From Flavobacteriales bacterium UBA974 (GTDB taxonomy: Bacteria; Bacteroidota; Bacteroidia; Flavobacteriales_D; Sanyastnellaceae), in assembly GCA_002292405.1 (NCBI GenBank), contig DBBW01000005.1, positions 74,145 to 116,782 of the forward strand: DNA of 42,638 bases, read 5' to 3'. The position numbers were made by a program, and so were the translations under genes. The notes beneath the pieces were generated by a model. The model worked only from the letters and a program-made list of their open reading frames with translations. It made no database searches and was not told the origin of the DNA. This document shows, piece by piece, positions 18,032-27,556 of the stretch (position 1 is its first letter; each line of letters begins with the position of its first letter).

Positions 18032-19054
18032 ATGAATTTATCTAAAATTGTTACTATTTTGCTCATTTTAGGGTTCTTCGGCTACTTTATGTTTTTTGCC
18101 CCTAAAGTTGAAAAGCCGACTCAATCCACTTCGGCCACCATATCTGGAGTTGTGACAAATCACATAGGTGATACGATTAAATTCTACGCTCCGGATTCTA
18201 CCTATATCACAGTACTTGATACTGCGACAGGTTTTTTCGCAATTGAGTTCGAATGGGACACAGCTTCCGACGTGAACTTCTTCCATGGGGAGGAAAGCAC
18301 GAAGATGTACCTTCAACCTGGTGACGATATTAAATTAACGATCGATACTGAACAATTCGATGAGTCTATTTCATATCAAGGGAGTGATGAGAGTTCTTAC
18401 TACGCATGGCAATACATAGCTAACGAGAATAGTGATTTTCCTAAAATTACTGAGGTGGAAGACGATGTACTGGATTCATTGTTAAATGAATACTACAAAC
18501 CATTTTTAGTTAAGGCTGAGTCTTTTAAAGAATCAAACTCGATATTCTACAATTCAATCCTTGAAGGAATGAATTTTACCAAAGAATACATTATCAATCG
18601 CAGGTCAGTTCTTGCAGCGCTTCCACAATCTGGAGAAGCAGCTATTGACTTCACATATCCAGATAAAGACGGCAATAATGTTTCCCTTTCTGATTTTGTA
18701 GGATCAGTTGTATACGTTGATGTTTGGGCTACATGGTGTGGCCCTTGTCGCGCTGAAATGCCTTTCCTGCATGAACTTGAAGCTGAGTACAGCGACAAGA
18801 ATGTTACATTCATAGGCGTAAGTGTTGACGAAGATAAAAACAGACAGGCTTGGCTGGACATGATGGTGGATAAGGACATAAAAGGCGTCCAGCTTTTTGC
18901 CGATGGATGGAGCCAAATCACAAAAGATTACGCCATAAATAGCATTCCGCGCTTTATGCTATTCGACTCAGAAGGAAATGTGTCAAACCTAGACGCTGAC
19001 CGTCCTTCTTCCGAAGAGATTCGACCTACACTTGATGCCCTTTTAGTAGAATAA
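18032..19054 (+). CDS. TlpA-type thioredoxin-like protein, envelope-anchored
   Basis: 340 residues. One N-terminal membrane helix (IVTILLILGFFGYFMFF), a beta domain resembling DUF4369 (about residues 40-120), then a TlpA/ResA-type thioredoxin fold with active site WCGPC (Cys236, Cys239). The following EMPFLHEL, VTFIGVSVDEDK and the cis-Pro region INSIPRFMLFD are all typical. Such proteins reduce or handle disulfides in the periplasm, for example in cytochrome maturation. The next gene, a broken kelch protein, follows after about 40 bases. Confidence 0.85.
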   Translation: MNLSKIVTILLILGFFGYFMFFAPKVEKPTQSTSATISGVVTNHIGDTIKFYAPDSTYITVLDTATGFFAIEFEWDTASDVNFFHGEESTKMYLQPGDDIKLTIDTEQFDESISYQGSDESSYYAWQYIANENSDFPKITEVEDDVLDSLLNEYYKPFLVKAESFKESNSIFYNSILEGMNFTKEYIINRRSVLAALPQSGEAAIDFTYPDKDGNNVSLSDFVGSVVYVDVWATWCGPCRAEMPFLHELEAEYSDKNVTFIGVSVDEDKNRQAWLDMMVDKDIKGVQLFADGWSQITKDYAINSIPRFMLFDSEGNVSNLDADRPSSEEIRPTLDALLVE

Positions 19055-19091
19055 AGACCTGATTTATTCATTGAAACCTAAAATTTATACT

Positions 19092-20252
19092 GTGAAAAAT
19101 ATTTTTATTTTTATTTTATTTTCCCTGGCTTATAACATTCATTTTGCTCAAGACTGGATACAGCTTGAAGACTATCCAGGACTAGGAAGAAATCATCCCA
19201 TTACTTTTTCAATCGGAACTGACGGATATGTGTTGGCTGGAGAAAATGAAAATGGATACTACGTTAAAGATTTTTACAAATACGACACCACTTCAGACAC
19301 GTGGACACAGCTTCCTAATTTTCCGGGCTATCCCAGAGGATATGCTTATGGAATTGAGCACAACGGAAAGGCGTATGTAGGTTTTGGGACTTTTGATTTA
19401 GGACCATTAGATGACCTGTGGGAGTATGACCCTATAACAGAAGCATGGACTGAGCTAGCTTCATGCCCTTGTGGAGGAAGGCTACATCCCGCAATGCTTG
19501 AAGCGGGAGGTAAAATATATGTAGGACTTGGAGGGAGTAATTTCGAAAACCTTGACGATTGGTGGGCATATGACATCGCTACAGATATTTGGGAGCAAAA
19601 GGCTGACTTCATCGCTGAAAAAAGACACCATCCATACTTCTTTTCCATTGATGATATTGCATACGTGGGATTTGGACACGGAGACGATATTTACAACGAT
19701 TTTTATAAATACGAGTAGGACACTGACACTTGGACACAAGTTGCGAGCATTCCAGATCAAGGGCGCGTTGCAGGAACACAGTTCTCATACAATGGAAAGG
19801 GTTACGCTCTCAGTGGGGATGGTGATACTCACTCTTATCTTGAAACAGGTGAGTTTTGGCAATACACACCTGAAACGGATTCATGGTTCAGCCTTCCACC
19901 GCATCCAGGACACAGCAAGTGGGCTCCAGGTTGTTTCATCGTAGGCGACGTTCTCTACTTTACTTCAGGCCTACAATATGATGATGGTAATTCCGAAACC
20001 CTCAACGATCTGTGGAGATTTAACCTTGATGAGATAGACGGTATCGAAGTTGTAGAGCTAGAAACACTTGTATATCCTAACCCTACCACGGATAAAATCA
20101 TTCTATCATCAACGGTTGATTACCAACTCTTCTCATTAAAAGGTGAGCTCATCTTAGAAGGGAACGCTTCGTCTATTGAAGTGAGTCAACTTTTAAAAGG
20201 AGTATACATCCTTAATACTAAGGTCAAGACGTTCAAAATAATCAAGGAATAA
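19092..20252 (+). pseudogene. Kelch-repeat secreted protein interrupted by one TAG
   Basis: A continuous frame of 387 codons from GTG 19092 (signal peptide MKNIFIFILFSLAYNIHFAQ; a TTG at 19071 is an alternative start) to TAA 20250-20252, except for TAG at 19716-19718 between KYE and DTDTWTQ. The kelch repeats (YDTTSDTWTQLPNFPG, YDPITEAWTELASCP, YDIATDIWEQKADF, then DTDTWTQVASIPDQG and YTPETDSWFSLPPHPG) cross the stop without any frame change. A T9SS type A sorting domain (LVYPNPTTDKIILSS ... LLKGVYIL) ends the product. Truncation removes half of the propeller and the export signal. Probable recent pseudogene. Confidence 0.8.
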
Positions 20253-20279
20253 GTCGACTACTGTTAATTCGTTTGCAAG

Positions 20280-20906
20280 TCACTGTTTTGCTGATTCGAG
20301 TTTTATATAAACGAATTTTAAGGTGATCCATGCCAAAACAAAACCTGTTGCGATATCGAACAGGTGATGTTGATGCGTTAGGATTACAGATAGTGAGATC
20401 ATAATTACCCAAAGGATCAATAGGGCGTGGAAGAGCTTTTGTTTGGTTTGTTTAATGAGAGCAAAAGCTGATATGGAAGAGAAAGTTATGTGTAGCGAAG
20501 GGTAAAGATTGTGAGGCTTGTCTATAGTATGTAGAGCTTCGAAAAGTGATTCAAAACCTTGAATATTTTCAGTTCTAGAGAAGCCCATTTCTCCTGGGAA
20601 CAGTAAGAAAATTGTACAAGCAATAGCGGAACTCACCATCATCGTAATACTTAATGAACGTATACTCTGAGGAGATTTAACGAGTACAATACTCAGAAAA
20701 ATCAACAGGTAATAAGATTCATAAAACAGGATCATCCATGGTACTTGAGGGATGTCTTTTTCACACTCCATGTAAAGTCGATGATAGAAATGGAAAGTGT
20801 CAACTATGCTATTTGTACTCAGATAAAGTACCACACAGAATAGAACACATAAGCTTCCCCAAATCGCAATCGCTTTTAGGTGTTCCTTCATTTTTTCATA
20901 CTCCAT
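20280..20906 (-). CDS. PAP2-family membrane phosphatase
   Basis: 208 residues with about six membrane helices. The family's motifs are partly visible: YPSLHITFSSISAF (the PSGH motif with Leu for Gly) and LTHQHHLFDIATGFVLAW (His-x3-Asp motif). The KxxxxxxRP motif is not evident. This pattern resembles the inositol phosphorylceramide synthase-like branch of PAP2 enzymes, so a lipid phosphate or phosphotransferase role is likely. MKEHLK, five codons downstream of the first ATG, is an alternative start. It follows the 20936 gene on the same strand. Confidence 0.75.
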   Translation of the reverse strand: MEYEKMKEHLKAIAIWGSLCVLFCVVLYLSTNSIVDTFHFYHRLYMECEKDIPQVPWMILFYESYYLLIFLSIVLVKSPQSIRSLSITMMVSSAIACTIFLLFPGEMGFSRTENIQGFESLFEALHTIDKPHNLYPSLHITFSSISAFALIKQTKQKLFHALLILWVIMISLSVILTHQHHLFDIATGFVLAWITLKFVYIKLESAKQ

Positions 20907-20935
20907 CCTTGTTACTAAATAATTTTTCAGGGATT

Positions 20936-21496
20936 TTATGTAGTTGAAATAATTTGTAATACAAATTGACTTAACATGAAAAAGGCAAAAATGTAATTGG
21001 CGATTTTATTTTTTATGAATGCGAAAACAATGAATATAATGGGTAGAAATATCTTACTGAAGTCCATATCTGCTCCATAATTCTGTTCTGAGTTTGCAAC
21101 AATAGGACCCATAACAAACATGAGAATAAACAAAAGACCAACTAAGATGAACACATGTCTTTTATTGTTATTGAATCCCTCTTCTAAATTGTTATTTATT
21201 TCTTCTTGTGTATTAAAAAATAAATAAAAACACAAATAAAATAGACACGCTTGTATGGTCACAAACGAAAATTTTAATAGACTCCAATCAACGCAATCAT
21301 GCCATAAAGAATATACGCTTACCCAGAATCCAAGTGCAAGCAAAAAAAACCAAGCAGCCCAAACCCACCACAACCAATAATTTTTAATCTCACTTATATT
21401 TTGAATTAACCGTGCAACACATGATAATGCATGCGTAAGCGCAAGTCCATAGATTAATGAAATAAATGTAATAATATACCCAAACGAAATCTCCAT
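20936..21496 (-). CDS. Integral membrane protein, unknown function
   Basis: 186 residues with about six hydrophobic helices (GYIITFISLIYGLALTHAL, YWLWWVWAAWFFLLALGFWV, FVTIQACLFYLCFYLFF, VFILVGLLFILMFVMGPIV, IFLPIIFIVFAFI). No recognised family motif. The start follows an exact TAnnTTTG box by four bases, so the transcript is probably leaderless. It lies 29 bases upstream of the PAP2 gene and may be co-transcribed with it. Confidence 0.65.
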   Translation of the reverse strand: MEISFGYIITFISLIYGLALTHALSCVARLIQNISEIKNYWLWWVWAAWFFLLALGFWVSVYSLWHDCVDWSLLKFSFVTIQACLFYLCFYLFFNTQEEINNNLEEGFNNNKRHVFILVGLLFILMFVMGPIVANSEQNYGADMDFSKIFLPIIFIVFAFIKNKIANYIFAFFMLSQFVLQIISTT

Positions 21497-21500
21497 GATT

Positions 21501-21508
21501 CAAACATA
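21501..21508 (-). promoter_or_regulatory. -7 promoter box giving a probably leaderless transcript
   Basis: TATGTTTG on the minus strand lies four bases before the ATG at 21496. A TTG lies 23 bases further upstream, a long but possible spacing for the -33 element. Confidence 0.5.
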
Positions 21509-21568
21509 CGACTCTAGGGCTTTAATTAGCGCAAGTGATTTCCGCAAGGAGGATTTACAATGATGTTT

Positions 21569-21955
21569 TCACTCCCTCTTTTTAAATTCTATTGATACGC
21601 TATTAACGCAGTAACGCTTGCCAGTAGAAGTTGGGCCATCATCAAAGACATGCCCCATATGTCCGTCACACTTTGCGCAAGTAATTTCAGTACGTATTCT
21701 TCCTCCCGAAGTGTCAAGAGTTTCTTCTATCGCATCATCTTCTACAGGTTTAGAAAAACTAGGCCAACCACAGCCGCTGTCAAACTTACTCTCTCCATCA
21801 AAAAGCTTTTCTCCACATCCTTTACACACGTAATCTCCCTTGTCATACAATTGATCATATTTACCTGAAAAAGCTGGCTCAGTGCCTTTTTCTCTTAATA
21901 TTTTAAACTCTTCTGCAGTAAGCTGAGAAGCCCAATCTTTTTCTGATTTTTTCAT
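21569..21955 (-). CDS. msrB: Peptide methionine-(R)-S-oxide reductase
   Basis: 128-residue MsrB that repairs the R form of methionine sulfoxide. Visible: EPAFSGKYD, zinc ligands in CKGC and CAKC, GCGWPSFSKP, HMGHVFDDGP and the catalytic Cys in RYCVNSVSIEF. No signal peptide, so cytoplasmic. Divergent from the small membrane protein at 22028. Confidence 0.96.
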   Translation of the reverse strand: MKKSEKDWASQLTAEEFKILREKGTEPAFSGKYDQLYDKGDYVCKGCGEKLFDGESKFDSGCGWPSFSKPVEDDAIEETLDTSGGRIRTEITCAKCDGHMGHVFDDGPTSTGKRYCVNSVSIEFKKRE

Positions 21956-22027
21956 TTGATGTCGGGTTTGGATGTCTTAACGGGTGATTCATTTAATTCT
22001 CAAATAAAATTACACCATATTTACTTT

Positions 22028-22411
22028 ATGAAAACAATACTCAGAAATATTTTTGCCTTGATAGCAGGTGTAATACTTGGATCAGTTTTAAATATGTCAT
22101 TCATTGTTGCAGGTTCAAAAGTTTTCCCTTTATCTGAATCATTTGAACCTATGAACGCAATGAATTGGGATTTGAAGTTTTTCATATTCCCTTTCTTAGC
22201 TCACGCATTAGGGACATTAGCAGGAGCTTTTATCGCTGCTAAGATTGCATCTACATACAAGAAAACATTTGCTTTGATTGTCGGGGCGTTTTTTCTAATA
22301 GGAGGTACAATGATGGTGTTCATGCTACCCGCTCCTCTTTGGTTTATCGTCTTAGATTTAACAGTTGCCTATATTCCTATGGGTTGGTTAGGTTGGCGTA
22401 TCTCTCGTTGA
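22028..22411 (+). CDS. Small four-helix membrane protein, unknown function
   Basis: About 127 residues from ATG 22028; the frame is open from 21956, but the upstream part is unlike a protein start. Four helices: IFALIAGVILGSVLNMSFIV, FFIFPFLAHALGTLAGAFIA, ALIVGAFFLIGGTMMVFML, LWFIVLDLTVAYIPMGWLGW. Similar small proteins are common and unnamed in Bacteroidota. It is convergent with the cyclophilin gene. Confidence 0.7.
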   Translation: MKTILRNIFALIAGVILGSVLNMSFIVAGSKVFPLSESFEPMNAMNWDLKFFIFPFLAHALGTLAGAFIAAKIASTYKKTFALIVGAFFLIGGTMMVFMLPAPLWFIVLDLTVAYIPMGWLGWRISR

Positions 22412-22425
22412 TAAGACTTCACGAA

Positions 22426-22854
22426 TCAGTCAATCACCTCAACACTGAAGGTATCACCTTGACTTATGTCGTTAATGGCATCAATCCCCTCCACAACTTT
22501 TCCAAAGCATGTGTGATTGCGATCTAAGTGAGCCGTATTTGTTCTTGAGTGCACGATAAAAAACTGTGATCCACCAGTATTGCGACCTGCATGCGCCATA
22601 GATAAAACACCTGTATCGTGGTGCTGGTTATCTCCGTCTATCTCGCAATCTATTTGGTATCCAGGGCCTCCAACACCAGACCCTTGTGGGCAACCTCCTT
22701 GTACTACAAAATCTGGAATAACTCTGTGAAAGGTAAGTCCTTCATAAAACCCGTCTTTGGCGAGTTTCACGAAGTTAGCTACAGTATTGGGAGCATCCTT
22801 TTCGAAAAATTCCACTTTTAAATCTCCTTTTTCTGTGTGTATGATTGCGTGCAT
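22426..22854 (-). CDS. Cyclophilin-type peptidyl-prolyl cis-trans isomerase
   Basis: 142-residue single-domain cyclophilin of the PpiB type, which speeds cis-trans isomerisation of proline bonds. Visible: [20 protein letters not shown] with the catalytic Arg, [19 protein letters not shown], and [18 protein letters not shown] (His in place of the frequent Trp). No signal peptide: cytoplasmic. The compact length is normal for bacterial PpiB. Confidence 0.93.
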   Translation of the reverse strand: MHAIIHTEKGDLKVEFFEKDAPNTVANFVKLAKDGFYEGLTFHRVIPDFVVQGGCPQGSGVGGPGYQIDCEIDGDNQHHDTGVLSMAHAGRNTGGSQFFIVHSRTNTAHLDRNHTCFGKVVEGIDAINDISQGDTFSVEVID

Positions 22855-22948
22855 AATGGTGTGTTTTATTCTGCTAAACTATGTTACAAATCCTGTTTAT
22901 GATTGTCAGTAGTAAAAATAGATGGTGATATTTTCTGATATTGTATGG

Positions 22949-23908
22949 CTAGAGCTGCTGGATCTCAAAAGTGGGGTGTCCTTTCTCGCCTAAATCATCG
23001 TAAAAGTCGATAAAATGTATCTTGAAGTATTGATCGAGGCCATTCTTTATGATATAATTTTTTTCTGCATAAATTAAATAAAATCCAGAATCAAAATCAA
23101 AATCTTTCCAATCATATCCAATCACATCTTGATTTGAAGAGAATGAGTAGGATTCAATATCTTCATATGTTATTTCGTTAAATTCTTTTTCAGAGTCAAT
23201 AGCCACAGTAATATATTGTGAATTAATCAATACTCCCGTTACTAAATAGGCGGAAAATGGATCGTAGAACAAATTTGTATATTGCGTGAAGAGCAAGTCC
23301 CAATCGGATGAAAGAGGTTCAATGTCTACTGCGAAATTTTCAGAGAAGGAGAAGCAAACTCGATGTAAATCAGCGTCTTTTTCAATAAAAACTAATGATT
23401 CTTGCTCATGTGTAAGGTCAGCTGTCCTGATAAAATAACCAGATTCATTCACGGAGTCAATTTTCAACTTCATATATCCAAGCTGCTCTTCGGTAGAGGA
23501 ATATCCTAAATCAACAACATAAAACTTATCGGAGTTGCGATAATCATCAATAGCTGTACTGTCAAGATTGCCATTAGGGCTATCAAATTCCCAGACGGCA
23601 TCCTCGATTTCAGGTGTGTCTTCAAAATCTAAGTTTTCAACGCTCCATATACCTCCCGCTTTGGATGAATTTATAACAATATGCCAATCATCAACTCCTG
23701 TTAGAAAACCTAAATCCCAATCTGTTTTTTCATTCTGAGATACAACAGAGTTGCTCTCTAAATTATAAAATATCTGATTATTGTACTCAGATCCTATTTC
23801 TATCATTGTAGTTTCGAGTTCACCACTGGCATGAGGAGAAATGGGAATCTCACCTGGATTACACCCTGTTATAAAAGCTACAATGATGATAGATAGTATA
23901 CATCTCAT
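22949..23908 (-). CDS. HmuY-family lipoprotein
   Basis: About 319 residues. Start at 23908: its ATG overlaps the TGA of the TonB receptor (ATGA), and it begins with a lipoprotein signal MRCILSIIIVAFITGC. HmuY-type features: EKTDWDLGFLTG near residue 60, a second SSDWDLLFTQYTN, VIGYDWKDFD, and the final FKIHFIDFYDD...FEI. HmuY proteins bind haem outside the cell and pass it to a TonB receptor. Third gene of the operon starting at 27397. The haem ligands are not conserved enough to be assigned by eye. Confidence 0.8.
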   Translation of the reverse strand: MRCILSIIIVAFITGCNPGEIPISPHASGELETTMIEIGSEYNNQIFYNLESNSVVSQNEKTDWDLGFLTGVDDWHIVINSSKAGGIWSVENLDFEDTPEIEDAVWEFDSPNGNLDSTAIDDYRNSDKFYVVDLGYSSTEEQLGYMKLKIDSVNESGYFIRTADLTHEQESLVFIEKDADLHRVCFSFSENFAVDIEPLSSDWDLLFTQYTNLFYDPFSAYLVTGVLINSQYITVAIDSEKEFNEITYEDIESYSFSSNQDVIGYDWKDFDFDSGFYLIYAEKNYIIKNGLDQYFKIHFIDFYDDLGEKGHPTFEIQQL

Positions 23909-26118
23909 TTCAAACTCCATTTTAGTGATGTGAAAACCGTCCTCCCATATCCCACAGACATCCCACTTGCGTCCGATTGGTGGGCGCCTGGTGAGCCAGA
24001 GATGCTATTTACGTTTTTAATATTAAACGCATTCTTACAGCCCACAACTACTTTAAGATTATTTTTAGGATTAGACCACGAATACGTCAGATCCATCATC
24101 TGATATCCATCTATAGCCGATTCTAGAACCTCTCCGTCAGCATTCATCCAGAAAGAAGGTAAAGCCCCTGTATTTTTATAATAAACAGCAACATTAGAAT
24201 TCCACTTTGTTATTTCATATGTACAATTAGAGTTCCATTCTAATGCATAGCTATATGGGGCGACTTCTTCGATGTTGTTCTGTCTACCAATATATGAAAC
24301 TCCACCATTAAACTTTATAAACTCAAATGTGACATTGATATTTGCCTTCGTTCCAAGTGTTTTATATTTTCCTATATTAATATAAGAATACGCATCATCT
24401 GATGTATTCGCTAGTGTTATGAGATCGTGAATATCATTATAGAAAAACGACATTTCTCCTCTTATGATATAGTTGTTGCGAATGTTCTTCCAATCGACTG
24501 ACAGCTGATAGTTGTTTGAGTTTTCAGCTTTTAAATTGGGATTTCCAACGATGTTGTGGTTGATGTCCACAAATTCGAAATAAAGATCCTTCAAGGAAGG
24601 AGCTCTAAATCCTTTAGCAAAGGAAGATCTTAATATAAATTTCTTATAATTATATTTTATATGAATTGATGGAGCTAATGGCGCTGTGTAATCTGTATTG
24701 TATGACAAACGGACACCTGGTCGAATGATTAACTTGTCTGAGGGACGCCACTCTGTATTCGAATACAAAGCGAAATCACCTTGATTTTGAGTGTTCCCCT
24801 CGATTCTTCTCCCTCTTGCCTCTTCAATGACAATATCATAACCTATTTCAGTTGAAATGTTCTCCGAAAATGTCCCACCGAAACTCCCTCGGCTCATCAC
24901 GCTGTTAAACACAGAAGTGTCTTGATCTGCTTCATTCTCAGAAATCACTTCTTCTAATGTAGTGAGTTCATTGAAGTACGTGTTTTTAATTCTCTTGTAA
25001 TTGTTATAAGAGGCGATAACACTCAAATTCTTGTCATTTAATTTCGTGTTAAAATCTACCCCAATATTCTTCCTCCATGTATTGTATATGTCATCAAAAG
25101 CAGTCTCAAAATATGGCATTCTAGGAAATCCTCTATTTAGAATCTCTTCAAAGAAAAAATCAGCATACGTCCTTATGCTCCATTCATTTTTACCAAAGAC
25201 ATCCTGTGCTCTAGCAAAATACTGCTCTTTAGGTTTCCATTGCTTGTATCGATTAGTATCGGCAATAGTAGCTGTAGGTATTAATCTAAAATCATCACTC
25301 GGAGACCACCCATCAAAATAGTTCCTTCCGCCAGATAACGAAAGTTGATGGTTATTCGCCGAATAGTTCATCAAACAGTCTAGATTATATTTACCTACAG
25401 TTTCATAATAGCTATTAATAAATAGATTTGACTCCCCGCTTTTCTTGCTGATTAGGTTGATTGTCCCTGCAAGTGCATCAGTTCCATAATTGACAGATAG
25501 TGGTCCTTCAACAATCTCAATTCTCTCAATATTATTCAAATTAATTTGGCTTACATCGATATTCCCATTTAGTCTTCCAATGATGGGGACACCATCCATT
25601 AGGATTTTCACATTTTGTCCAGAAACTCCTTGTATGCTTATTGAACTGCCTAAGATATTGTCCTGAGAAAGTCGAACATTCGTTTCTTGCTCAAGTAGAT
25701 CTCTTAAGCTAACAGCTCCTTGAGCTGCTATTCTTTTCTGATCAATAATTTTGATTTTTTGAACTGCATTCTCTGAGATATTTTCTGTCATTTGAGCAGT
25801 TACGACAACTTGATCGAGTAGTATTTCAGACGGCTCAAGGTGGATGGTAATATCATCAATAAAGAGGAGTGTGTCCAAATAAGTTACATGCGAAATGTGT
25901 GAAATCAATGTCAGGATTCCTGCCTGCTTATTTAGATCATTAGGAAGTTTAACAACTCCCATATCATTAGAAATAATGATTGATTCTTTATTATCGATAT
26001 CAGTAAACCTTACATGTACAAATGAAACAGGTGTGTCATTTTTGTCTAAAACAGTAAGTGATTGACCTTTTACACTTGTCGATGTCAAGATCAAAACAAG
26101 AATCAAGAATCCTCTCAT
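23905..26118 (-). CDS. TonB-dependent outer-membrane receptor (probably haem)
   Basis: 737 residues. Signal peptide MRGFLILVLILTSTSVKG, a short carboxypeptidase-regulatory-like domain (about 22-95), a plug domain (about 115-220: QKRIAAQGAVSLRDLLEQE, VKILMDGVPIIGRLNG, IERIEIVEGPLSVNYGTDAL), then a 22-strand barrel with the C-terminal region GYGRTVFTSLKWSLK. It sits between two HmuY-like genes in one operon, which points to haem as ligand. Family length for HmuR-like receptors is about 650-750. No frameshift seen. Confidence 0.88.
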   Translation of the reverse strand: MRGFLILVLILTSTSVKGQSLTVLDKNDTPVSFVHVRFTDIDNKESIIISNDMGVVKLPNDLNKQAGILTLISHISHVTYLDTLLFIDDITIHLEPSEILLDQVVVTAQMTENISENAVQKIKIIDQKRIAAQGAVSLRDLLEQETNVRLSQDNILGSSISIQGVSGQNVKILMDGVPIIGRLNGNIDVSQINLNNIERIEIVEGPLSVNYGTDALAGTINLISKKSGESNLFINSYYETVGKYNLDCLMNYSANNHQLSLSGGRNYFDGWSPSDDFRLIPTATIADTNRYKQWKPKEQYFARAQDVFGKNEWSIRTYADFFFEEILNRGFPRMPYFETAFDDIYNTWRKNIGVDFNTKLNDKNLSVIASYNNYKRIKNTYFNELTTLEEVISENEADQDTSVFNSVMSRGSFGGTFSENISTEIGYDIVIEEARGRRIEGNTQNQGDFALYSNTEWRPSDKLIIRPGVRLSYNTDYTAPLAPSIHIKYNYKKFILRSSFAKGFRAPSLKDLYFEFVDINHNIVGNPNLKAENSNNYQLSVDWKNIRNNYIIRGEMSFFYNDIHDLITLANTSDDAYSYINIGKYKTLGTKANINVTFEFIKFNGGVSYIGRQNNIEEVAPYSYALEWNSNCTYEITKWNSNVAVYYKNTGALPSFWMNADGEVLESAIDGYQMMDLTYSWSNPKNNLKVVVGCKNAFNIKNVNSISGSPGAHQSDASGMSVGYGRTVFTSLKWSLK

Positions 26119-26161
26119 CCTTTAGAAATCTGTAAAATTCAACGCGATCATATTCGAAAAT

Positions 26162-27397
26162 TTACTGTATGATTAGTTTTTGAGAGGAATGAGTCCCATT
26201 AAACGTAACATCAACGAAATAAAGTCCTTTTTCAAAATCAGCAGTGGATATCGATGTCTCTTGAAACCCTCCAGGCATTTGAGCCTCGAACATTTTCTTG
26301 CCTCGAACATCATATATGGTTAACTGTACCTGCTTGGCTTGAGCGTCTATTAGAACTGTGGTATTGTTGTAAGCAGGGTTTGGATAAACACTAAAAAAAT
26401 TAGTGTTGTTTTCATCATCTAAAACGGAGCTTCCACTCATTAATTCTTTATTAATGGTAATGTCACCAGAACTGCTTCCAGCGAAATCTGTAAAAACGAT
26501 TCTATAAATACTTCCCTCAAGGTTCTTCACGAAATAACATCTTTCTTCTTCTAACTCGTATGAGAACGCAGACATGTTATATGATTTCCAATCATATCCG
26601 ATGATATTCATATCTGATAAGAAGCCGTGAGATTCATAATCGCTGTATGTAAAAGGATTCGACAAATCATTCACTTCTGCAATTTCGATATTGTTGTTAG
26701 CTAATGCGCCAGACACACTGTAGTAAACCCCAGGTGAAAGTGTTGTAATGTACTTTGTGAATGTCAAATCCCAGTCTGAAATCAGAGGCTCTCGGTCCGT
26801 TACCATGTGAGAAGACAGAGAGTAGTACACGAAATTCTTATTTTCATATTCCGCCCTGTCGATTGAAGTGGAAATCTCGTCTGAACTATCTAGGTTTGCG
26901 TACATAAAGCTAAAGACACCATCGTCAAGGTCTTCAATCATTAATTTTTTCCATTCTCCATCAATTGATTTGACGATAAAAACAGCATCACCAACTACAA
27001 CATGGGTGATGATATCGTAATTCCCCCATCCATAGTTCATGTCTTCTGAGTTCGTATTGAAGGCCCCATCACTCCAAGATAATTCAGAGTTTATAAGTTG
27101 CGGCCAAGTGCTTAAACCAAGTGTGTCGACATCTGCCCAACCACTAACGTCCACATTTGGAACTTTGTAAAGAGCAGTGCCCATGCCGCCATTGATTCTA
27201 ACGGTTGCTGACATAGCATTTAGTGAAAATGCGATGTCCCAGTTGGTGTTGTTCGCGGTCGCAACTTCACCATTAGAAAGGCTGTAAAAACTTTGATCAA
27301 TATAGCCAGCACCCATCGTTACAATGTCAGTTGTTTGACCTATGAGCGTTACTGAATATAAGAGTGCAATCGTTAAGAAGGAGTATTGAATGTTCAT
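26162..27397 (-). CDS. HmuY-family protein with T9SS type A sorting domain
   Basis: 411 residues. Signal peptide MNIQYSFLTIALLYSVTLIGQ, then a HmuY-like region with NNTNWDIAFSLNAMSATVRI, ISDWDLTFTKYITT, IIGYDWKSYN and YRIVFTDFAG, followed by a T9SS type A sorting domain from about residue 335 (FFSVYPNPAYNNT, IYDVRGKKMF, FEKGLYFVDVTFN). First gene of a haem-uptake operon, 43 bases before the TonB receptor. Unlike the lipoprotein paralogue, this copy would be carried through the outer membrane by T9SS and anchored or released. Confidence 0.85.
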   Translation of the reverse strand: MNIQYSFLTIALLYSVTLIGQTTDIVTMGAGYIDQSFYSLSNGEVATANNTNWDIAFSLNAMSATVRINGGMGTALYKVPNVDVSGWADVDTLGLSTWPQLINSELSWSDGAFNTNSEDMNYGWGNYDIITHVVVGDAVFIVKSIDGEWKKLMIEDLDDGVFSFMYANLDSSDEISTSIDRAEYENKNFVYYSLSSHMVTDREPLISDWDLTFTKYITTLSPGVYYSVSGALANNNIEIAEVNDLSNPFTYSDYESHGFLSDMNIIGYDWKSYNMSAFSYELEEERCYFVKNLEGSIYRIVFTDFAGSSSGDITINKELMSGSSVLDDENNTNFFSVYPNPAYNNTTVLIDAQAKQVQLTIYDVRGKKMFEAQMPGGFQETSISTADFEKGLYFVDVTFNGTHSSQKLIIQ

Positions 27398-27421
27398 TTT
27401 GTATTCGTTCTAATTTTTTCA

Positions 27422-27429
27422 CAAAATTA
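27422..27429 (-). promoter_or_regulatory. -7 promoter box of the HmuY-TonB operon
   Basis: TAATTTTG on the minus strand is an exact TAnnTTTG match, 24 bases before the ATG at 27397. The region upstream is AT-rich and contains two near copies of TTAAAGTC, possible operator half-sites; no iron-responsive motif is recognised. Confidence 0.5.
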
Positions 27430-27504
27430 TCACTAATAACCGCATCCTATTGTCATGTTAAAGTCATATTAAAGTCTTATATTTAAGTTATCGTTATTGC
27501 ATTA

Positions 27505-27535
27505 AAAAGGCCCTCCTGTTATAGGAGGGCCTTTT
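27505..27535. terminator. Strong bidirectional terminator
   Basis: A perfect 13-bp inverted repeat (AAAAGGCCCTCCT / AGGAGGGCCTTTT) with the 5-base loop GTTAT. It lies just after the end of the minus-strand gene at 27557-28885 and separates it from the HmuY operon. Confidence 0.92.
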
Positions 27536-27556
27536 ACCTATATGTTGAAAAAATGA

